NCBI GenBank assembly: GCA_964386525.1
Contig: CAYLSO010000092.1
Span: 1-14,564 of the forward strand
Direction of reading: 5' to 3'
DNA from: CAYLSO01 sp964386525
GTDB taxonomy: Bacteria; Eisenbacteria; RBG-16-71-46; DASYSL01
Length of the DNA stretch: 14,564 bases
Shown here piece by piece: positions 13,954-14,564 of this stretch (position 1 is the stretch's first letter; the number at the start of each line of letters is the position of its first letter). The translations under genes and the position numbers were made by a program. The notes under the pieces are model-generated. The model was given only the letters and a program-made list of their open reading frames with translations, did not search any database and had not been told where the DNA came from.

Positions 13954-14564
13954 GTGACCCGCTCCCGCAGGCCCCGCTCTCCGGCCGGCGGCGGTCGCCC
14001 GCCGCGTGGCCCACAAGGCCCGCGCGGCCCGCGCTCCCCCGGACCGACCGGACCCACAGCGCCGCCGGCCCGCCGCTCCGGCCCGCGCCCGCGCAACGCC
14101 GAGCCCCCGTTCCGCGAGCTGCTGCGCGAGCTGCAGGGGCGCGTCAGCATCGACCCCATCGAGCGCCTGGTCCTCGAGACGACGCGCGACAACCTGACCA
14201 CCCGCGCCATGGACCTCATCTCGCCCCTGGGGCGCGGCCAGCGCTGCCTGGTGGTCTCGCCGCCCAAGGCCGGCAAGACCACACTGCTCATGGAGATCGC
14301 CCGCGCCGTCATCACCAATCACCCCGAGGTCAAGGTGATGGTGTTGCTGGTCGACGAGCGCCCGGAGGAGGTCACCGGCTTTCGGCGCGGCGTCAACACC
14401 GAGATCTTCGCGGCCTCCAGCGACCTCCCCCCCGACGAGCACGTCGAGATCGCCGAGCGCTGCCTGACGCACGCCCTCGAGCCGGTGGTGGCCGGCCACG
14501 ACGTGCTCATCCTGCTCGACTCCATCACCCGCCTGGCGCGCGCCTACAACACGGTCAACGAGGG
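13954..14564 (+). CDS. rho: Transcription termination factor Rho-family ATPase, N-terminal part (3' end outside window)
   Basis: Partial gene: 203 complete codons visible. Rho is a hexameric RNA-dependent ATPase/helicase that ends transcription. The ATPase core is unmistakable: LTTRAMDLISPLGRGQR (81-97), Walker A VSPPKAGKTTLL (101-112), VLLVDERPEEV (130-140) and Walker B with DVLILLDSITRLARAYNTV (183-201). Residues 51-80 match the connector just before the core. Ahead of that there is only a low-complexity Arg/Gly/Pro segment with collagen-like triplets (GPQGPRGPRSPGPTGPT, 19-35). The usual N-terminal helical domain and OB-fold RNA-binding domain are missing. An in-frame TGA at 13942-13944 rules out a start further upstream, so the absence is not a start-site error. 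GTG at 13954 is the first start codon after it; GAGGAG (13936-13941) is 12 nt upstream, a rather long gap. It could be a second Rho paralogue rather than the only one. Confidence 0.9.
   Translation, partial: MTRSRRPRSPAGGGRPPRGPQGPRGPRSPGPTGPTAPPARRSGPRPRNAEPPFRELLRELQGRVSIDPIERLVLETTRDNLTTRAMDLISPLGRGQRCLVVSPPKAGKTTLLMEIARAVITNHPEVKVMVLLVDERPEEVTGFRRGVNTEIFAASSDLPPDEHVEIAERCLTHALEPVVAGHDVLILLDSITRLARAYNTVNE

Noticed and set aside
1..14564. Mobile elements, CRISPR arrays, tRNA or rRNA genes
   Set aside because: No transposase or integrase motifs, no spaced repeat array of CRISPR type, and no cloverleaf or rRNA-like sequence seen by eye on either strand.

Overview
This 14.6 kb window is a dense, very GC-rich bacterial chromosome segment. 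Long open frames occur on both strands, as expected when third codon positions are almost all G or C. It carries nine protein genes I can support, two of them cut by the window edges. I see no tRNA, rRNA, insertion sequence or CRISPR array. The gene set (paired glutamate dehydrogenases, PEP-synthase-like proteins without their catalytic domains, a two-unit M16 peptidase, a Rho) suggests a high-GC Gram-negative such as an acidobacterial, myxobacterial or deltaproteobacterial-type lineage. This placement is an inference with low precision.

Left third (1-7344). Two divergent glutamate dehydrogenase genes of different subfamilies flank a gene-free stretch of about 680 bp: a partial gdhA-type enzyme leftward and a complete 431-aa Glu/Leu/Phe/Val-type enzyme rightward. 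The rightward enzyme is followed, after a strong intercistronic hairpin, by two paralogous PEP/pyruvate-binding (ATP-grasp) proteins of 585 and 1056 aa. These two are joined by a GTGA start/stop overlap. Both keep the ATP-grasp half of PEP synthase/PPDK but lack the phospho-histidine and PEP-binding domains. Both also share a further conserved domain of unknown function. The larger one has an N-terminal sensor-like domain and a C-terminal nucleotidyltransferase domain. This is the most interesting part of the window: it looks like a regulatory or modifying system rather than a metabolic PEP synthase.

Middle (7366-10934, all leftward). A HIT/HINT nucleotide hydrolase and a metallophosphoesterase form a tight pair. 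Upstream of them is a secreted right-handed beta-helix protein with a signal peptide and two C-terminal repeats, and then a small conserved-type protein with a winged-helix-like N-terminus and a charged helical C-terminus. A perfect 10-bp inverted repeat sits at the convergent junction with the left operon.

Right third (11127-14564, rightward). A two-unit M16 metallopeptidase (first unit active, second degenerate) is preceded by a 19-bp tandem repeat in the divergent intergenic region. It ends at an 8-bp perfect hairpin, followed by a good promoter candidate and the start of a Rho-family ATPase. The visible part of this Rho has a Gly/Pro/Arg-rich N-terminus in place of the usual RNA-binding OB-fold, and its 3' end lies outside the window.
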